Positions 51,628 to 59,995 of a stretch of 64,000 bases of DNA are shown one piece after another. The position numbers and the translations under genes were made by a program. The notes beneath the pieces were generated by a model. That model made no database searches, had not been told where the DNA came from, and worked only from the letters and a program-made list of their open reading frames with translations. Within the stretch, counting starts at the first letter, position 1. The number at the start of each line of letters is the position of its first letter. The stretch covers positions 62,001 through 126,000 of the forward strand of contig NZ_JAPFGB010000008.1 in assembly GCF_026241095.1 (NCBI RefSeq), read 5' to 3'. The stretch comes from Saccharopolyspora sp. NFXS83 (lineage in GTDB: Bacteria; Actinomycetota; Actinomycetes; Mycobacteriales; Pseudonocardiaceae).

Positions 51628-52629
51628 TCACTTCGGCGGATCGGCGCAGGAGGGGTTCAGCAGCTTCTGGATCTCCGGGGTGTTCAGGTTCTCCCGGGTG
51701 ACCACCGTGGATCCGGTGTTGGTCTCCGGGGCGCCCTGCTGCTCGCCGCGGATCTCCTCGATCGCCGAGTTCACCGAGGCGAAGCCCATCTTGAACGGGT
51801 TCTGCGCGATCAGGCCGGTGATCACGCCTTCCTCCAGCGAGTCGATCTGGCCTTCCGAGGTGTCCCAGCCGATGATCTTGATCTGGCCCTTCTTGCCCGC
51901 CTGGCGCACCGCTTCCGCCGCGCCCAGCACGCTCGGCTCGTTGCCCGCGTAGATCCCGTTGAGGTTCGGGTTCGCCGTCAAGATGTCCTGGGTGACCTGC
52001 AACGCCGTGTTGTAGTCGCTGTTCGAGGACTGGCGCGCCACCAGCTTCAGCCCCGGGTTCTGCTGCAAACCGCGCTGGAATCCCTCCGCGCGCGTCTCGT
52101 TCGTGCTGGTGCCCGGCAGGAACTCGATGAACGCCACCTCGCCCCGGCCGCCCAGCTGATCCGCCAGCAACTGGGTGCCCTCCTCGGCGGCGGCCACGTT
52201 GTCGGTGGCGAACACCGGCACCTCCGGCGGCTGCGGAGTCGTGCCCGAGTCCATGTTCACCACCGCCGTGCCCTGCTGCCGCGCCGACTTCGTGACCTCC
52301 GCCAGCGCCTTCGCGTCCGTCGCCGCGAACACCAGGCCCTGCACGCCCTGCGCCAACGAGTCCTGCAGCAGGCTCTGCTGCCCGCTGACGTCGTCCTCCG
52401 AGGTCACCCCGTCCCAGTGGACGTTGACGTTCGGGTGCTTGGTGGCCGCGCACTCGGCGCCGACCCGCACCTGCTCCCAGAAGTCGAAACCGATCGCCTT
52501 CGGGATCACGGCGAGCCGGATCGTGCCACCCTCCTGCGCGTTCACCCCGGTCGGCCTGCGCACCTCCAAGCTGCACGCCGACGACGTCAGCAGCACCGCC
52601 AGGCACAGCAGCGGAAGAACCTTCTTCAT
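51628..52629 (-). CDS. Ribose/inositol-type sugar-binding lipoprotein
   Basis: The 333-residue protein has signal peptide and lipobox LAVLLTSSACS (Cys at about 20), then a type I periplasmic binding fold. Typical stretches are IRLAVIPKAIGFDFWEQVRVGAECAATKHPNVNVHWDGV, VFAATDAKALAEVTKSARQQGTAVVNMDSGTTPQ, VAFIEFLPGTSTNETRAEGFQRGL, and YAGNEPSVLGAAEAVRQAGKKGQIKIIGWDTSEGQIDSLEEGVI. ATG 52629 follows GAGGGAG. It is the third gene of an ATPase-permease-binding-protein operon. Substrate unknown. Confidence 0.92.
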   Translation of the reverse strand: MKKVLPLLCLAVLLTSSACSLEVRRPTGVNAQEGGTIRLAVIPKAIGFDFWEQVRVGAECAATKHPNVNVHWDGVTSEDDVSGQQSLLQDSLAQGVQGLVFAATDAKALAEVTKSARQQGTAVVNMDSGTTPQPPEVPVFATDNVAAAEEGTQLLADQLGGRGEVAFIEFLPGTSTNETRAEGFQRGLQQNPGLKLVARQSSNSDYNTALQVTQDILTANPNLNGIYAGNEPSVLGAAEAVRQAGKKGQIKIIGWDTSEGQIDSLEEGVITGLIAQNPFKMGFASVNSAIEEIRGEQQGAPETNTGSTVVTRENLNTPEIQKLLNPSCADPPK

Positions 52630-52655
52630 CGCAGCGAACTCCCTCGTTCCCGAGC

Positions 52656-53711
52656 TCAACCGGCGTCGCCGGCGAGCTTGCGGCGCTGGTAGAAGTCCCA
52701 CCACACGGCCAGCCAGATGATCACGCCGATGAGCACGTTCTGGTAGAAGGTGCCGATGTTGAGCTGCACCGCGCCGTTGCGGATCACCGCGACCAAGAAC
52801 GCGCCGATCAGCGAACCCCACACCGTGCCGCGACCGCCGAACAGGCTCGCGCCGCCGATCACGACCGCGGCGATCACGTCCAGCTCCAAGCCCTCGCCGA
52901 AGTTCGGCTGGCCCGAGTTGATCCGCGAGGCGGCGATCATGCCGCCCAGCCCGGCCAACATGCCCGACACCACGTACACCCAGGTCGTGTGCTTGCGGAC
53001 CGGCACACCGGACAGCCGCGCCGCCTCCGAGTTCGACCCCATCACGTACGCGTAGCGGCCCAGCCTCGTCCGCGTCAGCAGGACGTGGCCCGCGACCGCC
53101 ACGATCAGGATCAGCAGCACCGGCACCGGAACGGGTCCCAGCACGCCCTGCCCGAGCAGCCGGAACGACTCCGGAGCGCCGAACACCGCCACCGCGCCCG
53201 TCGCGATCAGCACCAGGCCGCGCGCCACGCTGAGCATGCCGAGCGTCGCGATGAACGGCGGCAACCCCACCGTCGACACCAGCAGGCCGTTGACCAGGCC
53301 CGCCGCCGCGCCGACGACGATCCCGCCGAGGATGCCCAGCAGCGGGTTGAAGCCGAAGTCCGCCATGAGCATCACGCCCAGGACCCCGGACAGCGCCGCC
53401 ACCGACCCCACCGACAGGTCGATGCCACCCGTGATGATCACCAGCGTGACGCCGACCGCCATCACCGCGTTCACCGAGGTCTGCGACCCCAGGTTGAACA
53501 GGTTGTCCGCCGTCAGGAACGACGGCGCCACGATGGACAGGACGACGAACACCACGATCAGCGCACCGGCCGCCGCGACCTGCGAGATCGCGCCCGACAG
53601 CCGATCCGTCAGCCCGCCCAGCGCGCCCGGACCGCCCGTCTTCGTCGCGGTCGCGGTACCACCACCGCCGTCCGGCGTGGCGCCTTCGTCCTTCCCCGAC
53701 TGGTCGCTCAC
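52656..53711 (-). CDS. RbsC-type sugar ABC permease
   Basis: The 351-residue permease has a Gly/Thr-rich cytoplasmic N-terminus and about ten membrane segments. The BPD_transp_2 signature is NLGSQTSVNAVMAVGVTLVIITGGIDLSVGSVAALSGV and GASLFGGRGTVWGSLIGAFLVAVIRNGAVQLN. The GTG start overlaps the ATPase stop (GTGA). It pairs with the double-ATPase and binding protein as a ribose-like importer. Confidence 0.93.
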   Translation of the reverse strand: MSDQSGKDEGATPDGGGGTATATKTGGPGALGGLTDRLSGAISQVAAAGALIVVFVVLSIVAPSFLTADNLFNLGSQTSVNAVMAVGVTLVIITGGIDLSVGSVAALSGVLGVMLMADFGFNPLLGILGGIVVGAAAGLVNGLLVSTVGLPPFIATLGMLSVARGLVLIATGAVAVFGAPESFRLLGQGVLGPVPVPVLLILIVAVAGHVLLTRTRLGRYAYVMGSNSEAARLSGVPVRKHTTWVYVVSGMLAGLGGMIAASRINSGQPNFGEGLELDVIAAVVIGGASLFGGRGTVWGSLIGAFLVAVIRNGAVQLNIGTFYQNVLIGVIIWLAVWWDFYQRRKLAGDAG

Positions 53712-55243
53712 TGGCCCTCCTTCGCTCCGGTGGCGAGCGCCACGACGCGTTCCTCGGAGAACTCCGCGCGCTCGACCTCACCCGTGATCCGGCCCTCGCG
53801 CAGCACGAGGATCCGATCGCACATGTTCAGCAACTCCGGCAGATAACTGGAGATCAGCACTACCGCCTTGCCCTGCGCGGCCAGCGCGTCCAGCTGGCTG
53901 AACATCTCCGACTTCGCGCCCACGTCCATGCCGCGGCCGGGCTCGTCGAAGAACAGCACCTCGGCCTCGGTCTGCAACCAGCGCGCCAGCACCACCTTCT
54001 GCTGGTTGCCGCCGGAGAGCGCCTGCACCGGCCTGCCCACCCAGGGCACCCGGATGTTCAGCCGATCCCGCTCCTGCTCGGCGATGCGGCGCTCCGCGCC
54101 CAAGTCGATCATTCCCGAGACCATCGGCAGCTTCGCCAGCGTGATGTTCTTGTCCAAGCCCAGCTGCAGCGCCAGCCCGTCGGCCTTGCGGCTCTCGGTG
54201 AGGTAGCCGATGCCCGCGGCGATCGCGTCCGCCGGGCCGCGGATCTTGAGCTGCGCCCCGTCCAGCGACACCACGCCCGCGTCGGGCGGTTCCGCGCCGA
54301 ACACCGACCTGGCGAGCTCCGTGCGCCCCGCCCCGACCAGGCCCGCCATACCGACGATCTCCCCGGCGCGCACGTCGAAGGACACGTCGCGCACCGCGTC
54401 GCCCCGGCTCAGCCCGCGCACGCTCAGCCGCACCGCACCCGGCTCCGCGTAGGTGCGCGGGTACAGGTTCTGCACGTCGCGGCCCACCATGAGCGTCACC
54501 AGCCGCGACTCGTCGAGCTCCGCGACCGGGCGGGTCGCTACCACCGCGCCGTCGCGCAGCACCGTGACCCGATCACCGATCTCGAAGATCTCGTCCAAGC
54601 GGTGCGAGATGTAGAGCACTCCGATGCCCTGCGCGGTGAGCTCGCGGACGATGCCGAACAGCTCCTCGGTCTCGCGCTCGGTCAGCGTCGCCGTCGGCTC
54701 ATCCAGGATGAGCACCTTCGCCTCCACTGCCAGCGCCTTCGCCAGCTCCACCCGCTGCTGCTCGGCGGTGGACAGCCGGCCCACCCTCCTGCCCGGATCG
54801 ACCCGCAGCCCCACCTTCGCCAGCAGCTCGCGGGCCGCGCGGCGCTCCTCGGCGCGCGAGATCCAGCCGCCGCTGCCGGGCTCGTGGCCGATGAACAGGT
54901 TCTCCGCCACCGACAGGTCCGGGGCCAGCGCGAACTCCTGGTGCACCATCGAGATGCCGAGGCGCCGCGCCGAGGCCGGGCCCTGGTAGGTCACCTGGGC
55001 GCCGTCGACCTCGATCCGCCCGGACGTCGGCGGCTCCACCTGCGCGACCAGCTTCATCAACGTCGACTTGCCCGCGCCGTTCTCCCCGGCCAGCACGTGC
55101 ACCTCGCCGGCCCGCACGTCGAGGTCCACATCGGACACCGCGACGACTCCGGGGAATCGTTTGCTCACACCGGAAAGCCGGACCACGGCGCGCGCGGGCG
55201 CCGAATCCGGGTCGGCCGAACCGGGTTGCAAGGATTGCGACAC
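53708..55243 (-). CDS. RbsA-type sugar ABC ATPase (two ABC domains)
   Basis: The 511-residue protein has two fused ABC domains. The first has Walker A GENGAGKST, signature LSTAEQQRVELAKAL and Walker B VLILDEPTA. The second has a degenerate Walker A (GLVGAGRTE), signature LSGGNQQKVVLARWL, and VLFFDEPGRGMDVG, as is normal for RbsA/MglA. The first signature is LSTAE, not LSGG. GTG 55243 follows GAGGGAGGCGGC; ATG 55264 is an alternative with poorer spacing. It is the first gene of the operon. Confidence 0.92.
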   Translation of the reverse strand: MSQSLQPGSADPDSAPARAVVRLSGVSKRFPGVVAVSDVDLDVRAGEVHVLAGENGAGKSTLMKLVAQVEPPTSGRIEVDGAQVTYQGPASARRLGISMVHQEFALAPDLSVAENLFIGHEPGSGGWISRAEERRAARELLAKVGLRVDPGRRVGRLSTAEQQRVELAKALAVEAKVLILDEPTATLTERETEELFGIVRELTAQGIGVLYISHRLDEIFEIGDRVTVLRDGAVVATRPVAELDESRLVTLMVGRDVQNLYPRTYAEPGAVRLSVRGLSRGDAVRDVSFDVRAGEIVGMAGLVGAGRTELARSVFGAEPPDAGVVSLDGAQLKIRGPADAIAAGIGYLTESRKADGLALQLGLDKNITLAKLPMVSGMIDLGAERRIAEQERDRLNIRVPWVGRPVQALSGGNQQKVVLARWLQTEAEVLFFDEPGRGMDVGAKSEMFSQLDALAAQGKAVVLISSYLPELLNMCDRILVLREGRITGEVERAEFSEERVVALATGAKEGQ

Positions 55244-55452
55244 GCCGCCTCCCTCGATCTTCATGATCGCCCGCCGCAGCGGTGCGCCGGAGCATACTCA
55301 CAACATCACACGCTCGAAAGGCTTGCAGCGAAGCCAAGAAACCGATTACCGATCGTTGCACGCGAACGGCTGCAGCGACATCCGCGAACGCCGCAACCAC
55401 GACCTCCGTAAGCTCGACGGGGCCACCGAAGTAATCCAGAGGGGGACGAAAC

Positions 55453-57066
55453 GTGCAGCCGCTGCTGGCCAGCGAACCGGACAGAGTCGGTGATTACCGG
55501 CTGCTCGCGCGGATCGGCGGGGGCGCGATGGGAGCCGTGTACCTCGCCCGATCCCGTGGCGGTCGGGGCGTGGCGATCAAAGTCGTGCGCCCGGAGCTCG
55601 CCGACGACGGCGAGTTCCGCGAACGGTTCCGCCGCGAAGTCGACATGGCCCGCTCCGTCGGCGGGTTCTGGACGGCCACCGTCATCGACGCCGACACCGA
55701 AGCCGCCCAGCCGTGGCTGGCCACCGAATACGTGCCCGGCCCCACCCTGCACCGGGCCGTCGCCGACCACGGGCCGCTGCCGGAGCAGACGGTGCGCACC
55801 CTCGCCGCCGGTCTCGCCGAAGCGCTCGGCGCCATCCACCGGGCCGGTCTCGTGCACCGCGACCTCAAACCCGGCAACGTGCTGCTCGGCCCCGACGGGC
55901 CGCGCGTCATCGACTTCGGCATCTCGCGGGCCATGAGCAGCAGCAACCTCACCGCCACCGGGATCTTCCTCGGCACGCCCGGCTTCTTCTCCCCCGAGCA
56001 GACCGTGGGCAGCGACGTCGGACCGCCCAGCGACGTGTTCTCGCTCGGCGCGGTGCTCATGTTCGCCGCCACCGGCGCCGGACCGTTCGGCAACGAGAAC
56101 ACCGCCGCCATGCTGTACCGCGTCGTGCACAACGAGCCCGACCTGAGCTCGCTGCCCACCGGCTTGCGGTCGCTCATCGGCTCCTGCCTGGCGAAGGAAC
56201 CCGCGGACCGGCCGACCCCGGCCGCGCTGCTGGACCAGGCCGGCGAGTCCTCACCGCAGAACGACAGCTGGCTGCCCGCCGAGATCACCGCCGTGATCAC
56301 CGAGCACACCGCGCAGCTCAAGCAGGCCTCCGAAGCCGCTCCACCCGCTCCGCCCGCCGCCGGGACTCCTCCGCCGCCGCGCACGCAGCGCGGCGGCTCG
56401 GACTGGTCGGCGGCCCCGGCCGCACCGGCGAAGCCGATCATCCCGTCGCGGCCGAAACCGACCGCGCAGCAGCCGAACCCCGGCACCGCCGCACCCGCGC
56501 GCATCGCCCCCTCCCGGCCCGAACCACCCGTCGAGCGAGTGCGCGGCGACGGGCCCGGCCCGGTGTTCGCGCTCGGCGGCCGGGTCGGGGCGCTGCTGTC
56601 CGCGGCGATCATGTTCGGGCTGATCTACCTGGTCGTCCAGGTCAGCCGGAGCAGCAGCCCGGATGCGGAGATCTGGGCGCTGGCCCAGTTCGGCATGGTG
56701 CTGCTGACCATCAGCGGCGCGCTGTCCCTCGGCAAGGCGCTGCTGCCGAGCCTGCGGCTCAAGGTCAGCGGTGAGGGGCTGCGGATCTCCCGCGCCGGGC
56801 TCGCCAGGGAAGTCCCGTGGAGCCAGATCAGCCGCGTCGCCGTCGTCGGCAGCGGCAAGCGCCAGTCGGTGACCGTGTGGACCCGGCCCGGCGCCCCCGC
56901 CCAGGGCTGGCGGATCTGGAACCCGACCCGGCCCTACCACGGCGGCGTGCGCCTGTACCCGATCGGCGCCGCGGGCGGCCCGATCACCCGGCGCCAGGAA
57001 GGACGCCGGGTGCGCCAAGCGCTCCAGCAGTACGGCCGCGGCACCTACGACGACCGCATGATCTGA
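55453..57066 (+). CDS. Membrane Ser/Thr protein kinase with C-terminal PH-like domain
   Basis: The 537-residue protein has a Hanks-type kinase domain (about 12-265): IGGGAMGAVY, Lys43 in VAIKVVRPE, HRDLKPGN with Asp137, and DFG at 154-156. SEPEQTVG-like FFSPEQTVGSDVGPPSDVFSLG follows. A Pro/Ala-rich linker (300-370), two membrane segments (about 377-395 and 412-430) and a C-terminal PH-like domain (LKVSGEGLRISRAGLAREVPWSQISRVAVV, GWRIWNPTRPYHGG) complete it. GTG 55453 follows GAGGGGGACG. It is monocistronic, ending before the third dispersed repeat. The C-terminal PH-like module is unusual for the PknB class. Confidence 0.9.
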   Translation: MQPLLASEPDRVGDYRLLARIGGGAMGAVYLARSRGGRGVAIKVVRPELADDGEFRERFRREVDMARSVGGFWTATVIDADTEAAQPWLATEYVPGPTLHRAVADHGPLPEQTVRTLAAGLAEALGAIHRAGLVHRDLKPGNVLLGPDGPRVIDFGISRAMSSSNLTATGIFLGTPGFFSPEQTVGSDVGPPSDVFSLGAVLMFAATGAGPFGNENTAAMLYRVVHNEPDLSSLPTGLRSLIGSCLAKEPADRPTPAALLDQAGESSPQNDSWLPAEITAVITEHTAQLKQASEAAPPAPPAAGTPPPPRTQRGGSDWSAAPAAPAKPIIPSRPKPTAQQPNPGTAAPARIAPSRPEPPVERVRGDGPGPVFALGGRVGALLSAAIMFGLIYLVVQVSRSSSPDAEIWALAQFGMVLLTISGALSLGKALLPSLRLKVSGEGLRISRAGLAREVPWSQISRVAVVGSGKRQSVTVWTRPGAPAQGWRIWNPTRPYHGGVRLYPIGAAGGPITRRQEGRRVRQALQQYGRGTYDDRMI

Positions 57067-57109
57067 CGTGTGGATGGGTTCGGGGCTCGTTTTGCTCTGG
57101 TGGTCGGGT

Positions 57110-57330
57110 GGCGGAACCTCAGCCGGTCTCTCGCTGCGGGATCTTTTTCCCAAGTGGCTCCGCCACGAGGAAAAAGCCGTCCTCGCGAGAGACCGGCTGA
57201 GAACCCGCGGGTGGTCACCTTTTCGACGTGGGCTACGCGCTTCGCACATACAGGCGACGGCCTACGGCCGCAAGGCAGACTTCGCTTCGCTCGTCCAAGG
57301 CACGGCTACGCCGCGAGGCACGGCTTCGCC
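57110..57330 (+). repeat. Dispersed structured repeat, copy 3
   Basis: Third copy of the element. Left arm CTCAGCCGGTCTCTCGC (57118-57134) and right arm GCGAGAGACCGGCTGAG (57185-57201) pair perfectly although they differ from copy 1 at several positions (covariation). The inner TTTTTCCC / GGAAAAA and GTGGC-TCC-GCCAC match copy 1, with one G fewer on the right side. The tail CTTTTCGACGTGGGCT and mini-hairpins follow to 57330. It lies between the convergent kinase and lactonase gene ends. Confidence 0.9.
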
Positions 57331-57395
57331 GCTGGATGGAGGCGCAGCCTGCGGGAGCGCAGGGTGGTGGTCGGGTGGTGGGGCTACGCCCCGGC

Positions 57396-58436
57396 TCAGA
57401 CCGGGAGGAGGCACACCGGGCTCGGCGAGGACGCCGGGTCCGCGACCGGAGTGAGGCCGCCCGTGGCGGACACGGCGAAGGCCTGGATGGTGTCGCTGAG
57501 CTCCCCCGCGGCGTAGAGCACGTCGCCCTGCGGGGACAGGGCGATGTGGCGAGGACCGCGCACGCCCGCCGGGAAGATGCCGACGAGCTCGAAACCGGCG
57601 GCGGAGAACACCGCGATGCTGTCGTGCCCCCGGTTCGAGGCGAACACGAAGCGGCCGTCCGGAGAGACCACGACCTCCGCGGCCAGGCTCGTGCCCGCGA
57701 AGTCCGCCGGGAGCAGCGGCAGCGCCCGGCCGGGCCGCACCGTCCCGCCGTCGGCGTCGAACTCGAACTCGGTGATCGTCGACGTCAGCTCCCCCACCAG
57801 GTAGCCGCGGTCGCCGTCCGGGTGGAACGCGAGGTGCCGGGGCCCGGTGCCCGCCCCCCACGCGACCTCGTGCTTGAGCACCATGTGCCCGGTGTCCGCG
57901 TCGAACGCGTACACGTACACCGCGTCCGTGCCCAAGTCCGCGGCGAGCACGAAACGACCGTCCGGGGACGGCACGATCTGGTGCGCGTGCGGTCCCTCCT
58001 GGCGGTCCTTGTCCGGGCCTTGCCCGCTGTGCTGCACCGCGTGGCACGCCTCCCGCAGCACCCCGCCCTCCCCGATCGGGTGCACCACGACGTTGCCCGA
58101 CAAGTAGTTCGCGGTGAGCAGGAAGCGGCCGGAGGGGTGCACGCTCAGGTGGCACGGCGCCGAACCGTGCGTCGGCTGCGAGTTGATCTCGGCGAGCGTG
58201 CCGTCCGGGCGCACGTCGAACGCCACCACCCGGCCGTGCGCGACCTCGTTCACCGCGAACAACGTCGCGCCGTCCGGCGCCAGCGCCAAGAACGACGGCT
58301 CGTAGGTGTCGGCGACCGTGTCGGTGCACCGCAACAGCCCTGCGGCATCGGCGAACGCGAGGCGGATCCCGTTCGCCGCCGACTCCGGACCGGTGTAGGC
58401 CCCCACGTACACCCGATACTGCGCGTCCTCCGGCAT
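57396..58436 (-). CDS. Lactonase family protein (6-phosphogluconolactonase/YbhE type)
   Basis: The 346-residue seven-bladed beta-propeller protein has YVGAYTG near the N-terminus, CHLSVHPSGRFLLTANYLSGNVVVHPI, GPHAHQIVPSPDGRFVLAADLGTDAVYVY, GPRHLAFHPDGDRGYLVGELTSTI, and GPRHIALSPQGDVLYAAGELSDTIQAF. Such enzymes open sugar lactones, usually 6-phosphogluconolactone. There is no signal peptide. ATG 58436 follows GTGGAGGTCGC. It is divergent from rocD with a large palindrome between them. Confidence 0.9.
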   Translation of the reverse strand: MPEDAQYRVYVGAYTGPESAANGIRLAFADAAGLLRCTDTVADTYEPSFLALAPDGATLFAVNEVAHGRVVAFDVRPDGTLAEINSQPTHGSAPCHLSVHPSGRFLLTANYLSGNVVVHPIGEGGVLREACHAVQHSGQGPDKDRQEGPHAHQIVPSPDGRFVLAADLGTDAVYVYAFDADTGHMVLKHEVAWGAGTGPRHLAFHPDGDRGYLVGELTSTITEFEFDADGGTVRPGRALPLLPADFAGTSLAAEVVVSPDGRFVFASNRGHDSIAVFSAAGFELVGIFPAGVRGPRHIALSPQGDVLYAAGELSDTIQAFAVSATGGLTPVADPASSPSPVCLLPV

Positions 58437-58635
58437 GAGCGACCTCCACCGATGTTCCGGGACCTTCTGCTGCGCGCACGCGAACCGCGTGCCACTCGGG
58501 CGCGCACCGGGACCGACCATCCCGGGAACGCGATCCGCACACGCTGAGTCATCGACAGTACACGCGTTGTTCATCGAGCCGAGCCCGACAGTAGCGCGCG
58601 GCGCGGCGTCCCCGACAGCCCCGAACGGGCCGACC

Positions 58636-58663
58636 GCTGATCGCGAAACGTTTCGCGATCAGC
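58636..58663. promoter_or_regulatory. 28-bp perfect palindrome, likely operator
   Basis: Each half reads GCTGATCGCGAAAC and its exact complement, centred on AAACGTTT at 58649/58650. It lies 81 bp upstream of rocD and 200 bp upstream of the lactonase gene. A central CG flanked by GAAA/TTTC is the layout of LacI/GalR-type operators, although the perfect 28-bp symmetry is also seen for TetR-type sites. Confidence 0.6.
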
Positions 58664-58743
58664 CCGGACCACGCAACGATCCGCCGAAGGAAGCAACACC
58701 TGACGGCTGAAACGAAGGCCTGAGCCGGAATAGCCTGAACACC

Positions 58744-59988
58744 ATGACCTCCGCCTCGCCCGAGACCCTGCCCGCCGCGGCCGGGACCTCCCGCACTCCC
58801 GAGTTCCTGCGCCTCGACGACGACTACAGCGCGCACAACTACCACCCGCTGCCGGTCGTGATCGCCGAAGCCGACGGCGCGTGGATGACCGATGTGGACG
58901 GTCGCCGCTACCTGGACTTCCTGGCGGGGTACTCGGCGCTGAACTTCGGGCACCGCCACCCCGACCTCGTCGCCGCCGCCACCGAGCAGCTCGGGCGGGT
59001 CACGCTGACCAGCCGCGCGTTCCACCACGACCAGTTCGGCCCGTTCTGCCGCGAGCTGGCCGAGCTCACCGGCACCGAGCAGGTGCTGCTGATGAACTCC
59101 GGCGCCGAAGCCGTCGAATCGGCCATCAAGATCGCCCGGAAGTGGGCGTACCAAGTCAAAGGCGTGCCCGCGGACCAGGCCGAGATCATCGTCGCCGGGT
59201 CCAACTTCCACGGCCGCACCACCACGATCGTGTCCTTCTCCACCGACTCCACGGCCCGCGCCGGCTTCGGGCCGTTCACGCCCGGCTTCACCGTCACCCC
59301 CTACGGCGACGCCGACGCCGTCGAAGGCGCGATCACCGACCGCACCGCCGCCGTCCTCGTCGAACCGCTGCAAGGCGAAGCGGGCGTCGTGGTGCCACCC
59401 ACCGGCTACCTGCGCAGGCTGCGCGAACTCTGCGACGACCGGAACGTGCTGCTCATCGCCGACGAGATCCAATCCGGCCTGGCCCGCACCGGGGAACTGC
59501 TCGCCTGCGACCACGACGGCGTGCGAGCGGACCTCTACACCCTGGGCAAGGCCCTCGGCGGCGGCCTGCTTCCCGTCTCCGCCGTCGTCGGCAGCCGCGC
59601 CGTGCTCGGCGTGCTGCGCCCCGGCGAGCACGGCTCCACCTTCGGCGGGAACCCGCTGGCCTGCGCCGTCGGGCGAGCCGTGGTGCGGCTGCTGGCGACC
59701 GGCGAGCACCAGCGGCGCTCCCGCGAACTCGGCGCGCACCTGCACGCCCGGCTCGGCGAACTCGTCGGTCACGGCGTCGCCGAAGTGCGCGGACGCGGGC
59801 TGTGGGCCGGTGTGGAGATCTCCCCCGGCGGGCCGAGCGGACGTCAGATCAGCGAACGGCTCGCCGAGAACGGCGTGCTGTGCAAGGAAACCCAGGACAC
59901 CACCCTGCGCATCGCACCACCGCTGACGATCACGCGCGACGAGCTCGACCAGGGCATCGACGCGATCGCGCAGGCGCTGCGCCGCTGA
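58744..59988 (+). CDS. rocD: Ornithine--oxo-acid aminotransferase
   Basis: The 414-residue PLP enzyme transfers the delta-amino group of ornithine to 2-oxoglutarate. Family motifs are SAHNYHPLPVVIAEADGAWMTDVDG, YSALNFGHRHP, TLTSRAFHHDQFGPFCRELAEL, MNSGAEAVESAIKIARKW, and SNFHGRTTTIVSFSTD. The PLP Lys269 is in LYTLGKALGGG, with Asp240 in IADEIQSGLARTG. The length is normal. The ATG at 58744 lacks an obvious strong Shine-Dalgarno. No arginase or other arginine-catabolic gene is adjacent. Confidence 0.94.
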   Translation: MTSASPETLPAAAGTSRTPEFLRLDDDYSAHNYHPLPVVIAEADGAWMTDVDGRRYLDFLAGYSALNFGHRHPDLVAAATEQLGRVTLTSRAFHHDQFGPFCRELAELTGTEQVLLMNSGAEAVESAIKIARKWAYQVKGVPADQAEIIVAGSNFHGRTTTIVSFSTDSTARAGFGPFTPGFTVTPYGDADAVEGAITDRTAAVLVEPLQGEAGVVVPPTGYLRRLRELCDDRNVLLIADEIQSGLARTGELLACDHDGVRADLYTLGKALGGGLLPVSAVVGSRAVLGVLRPGEHGSTFGGNPLACAVGRAVVRLLATGEHQRRSRELGAHLHARLGELVGHGVAEVRGRGLWAGVEISPGGPSGRQISERLAENGVLCKETQDTTLRIAPPLTITRDELDQGIDAIAQALRR

Positions 59989-59995
59989 CCCGGCG

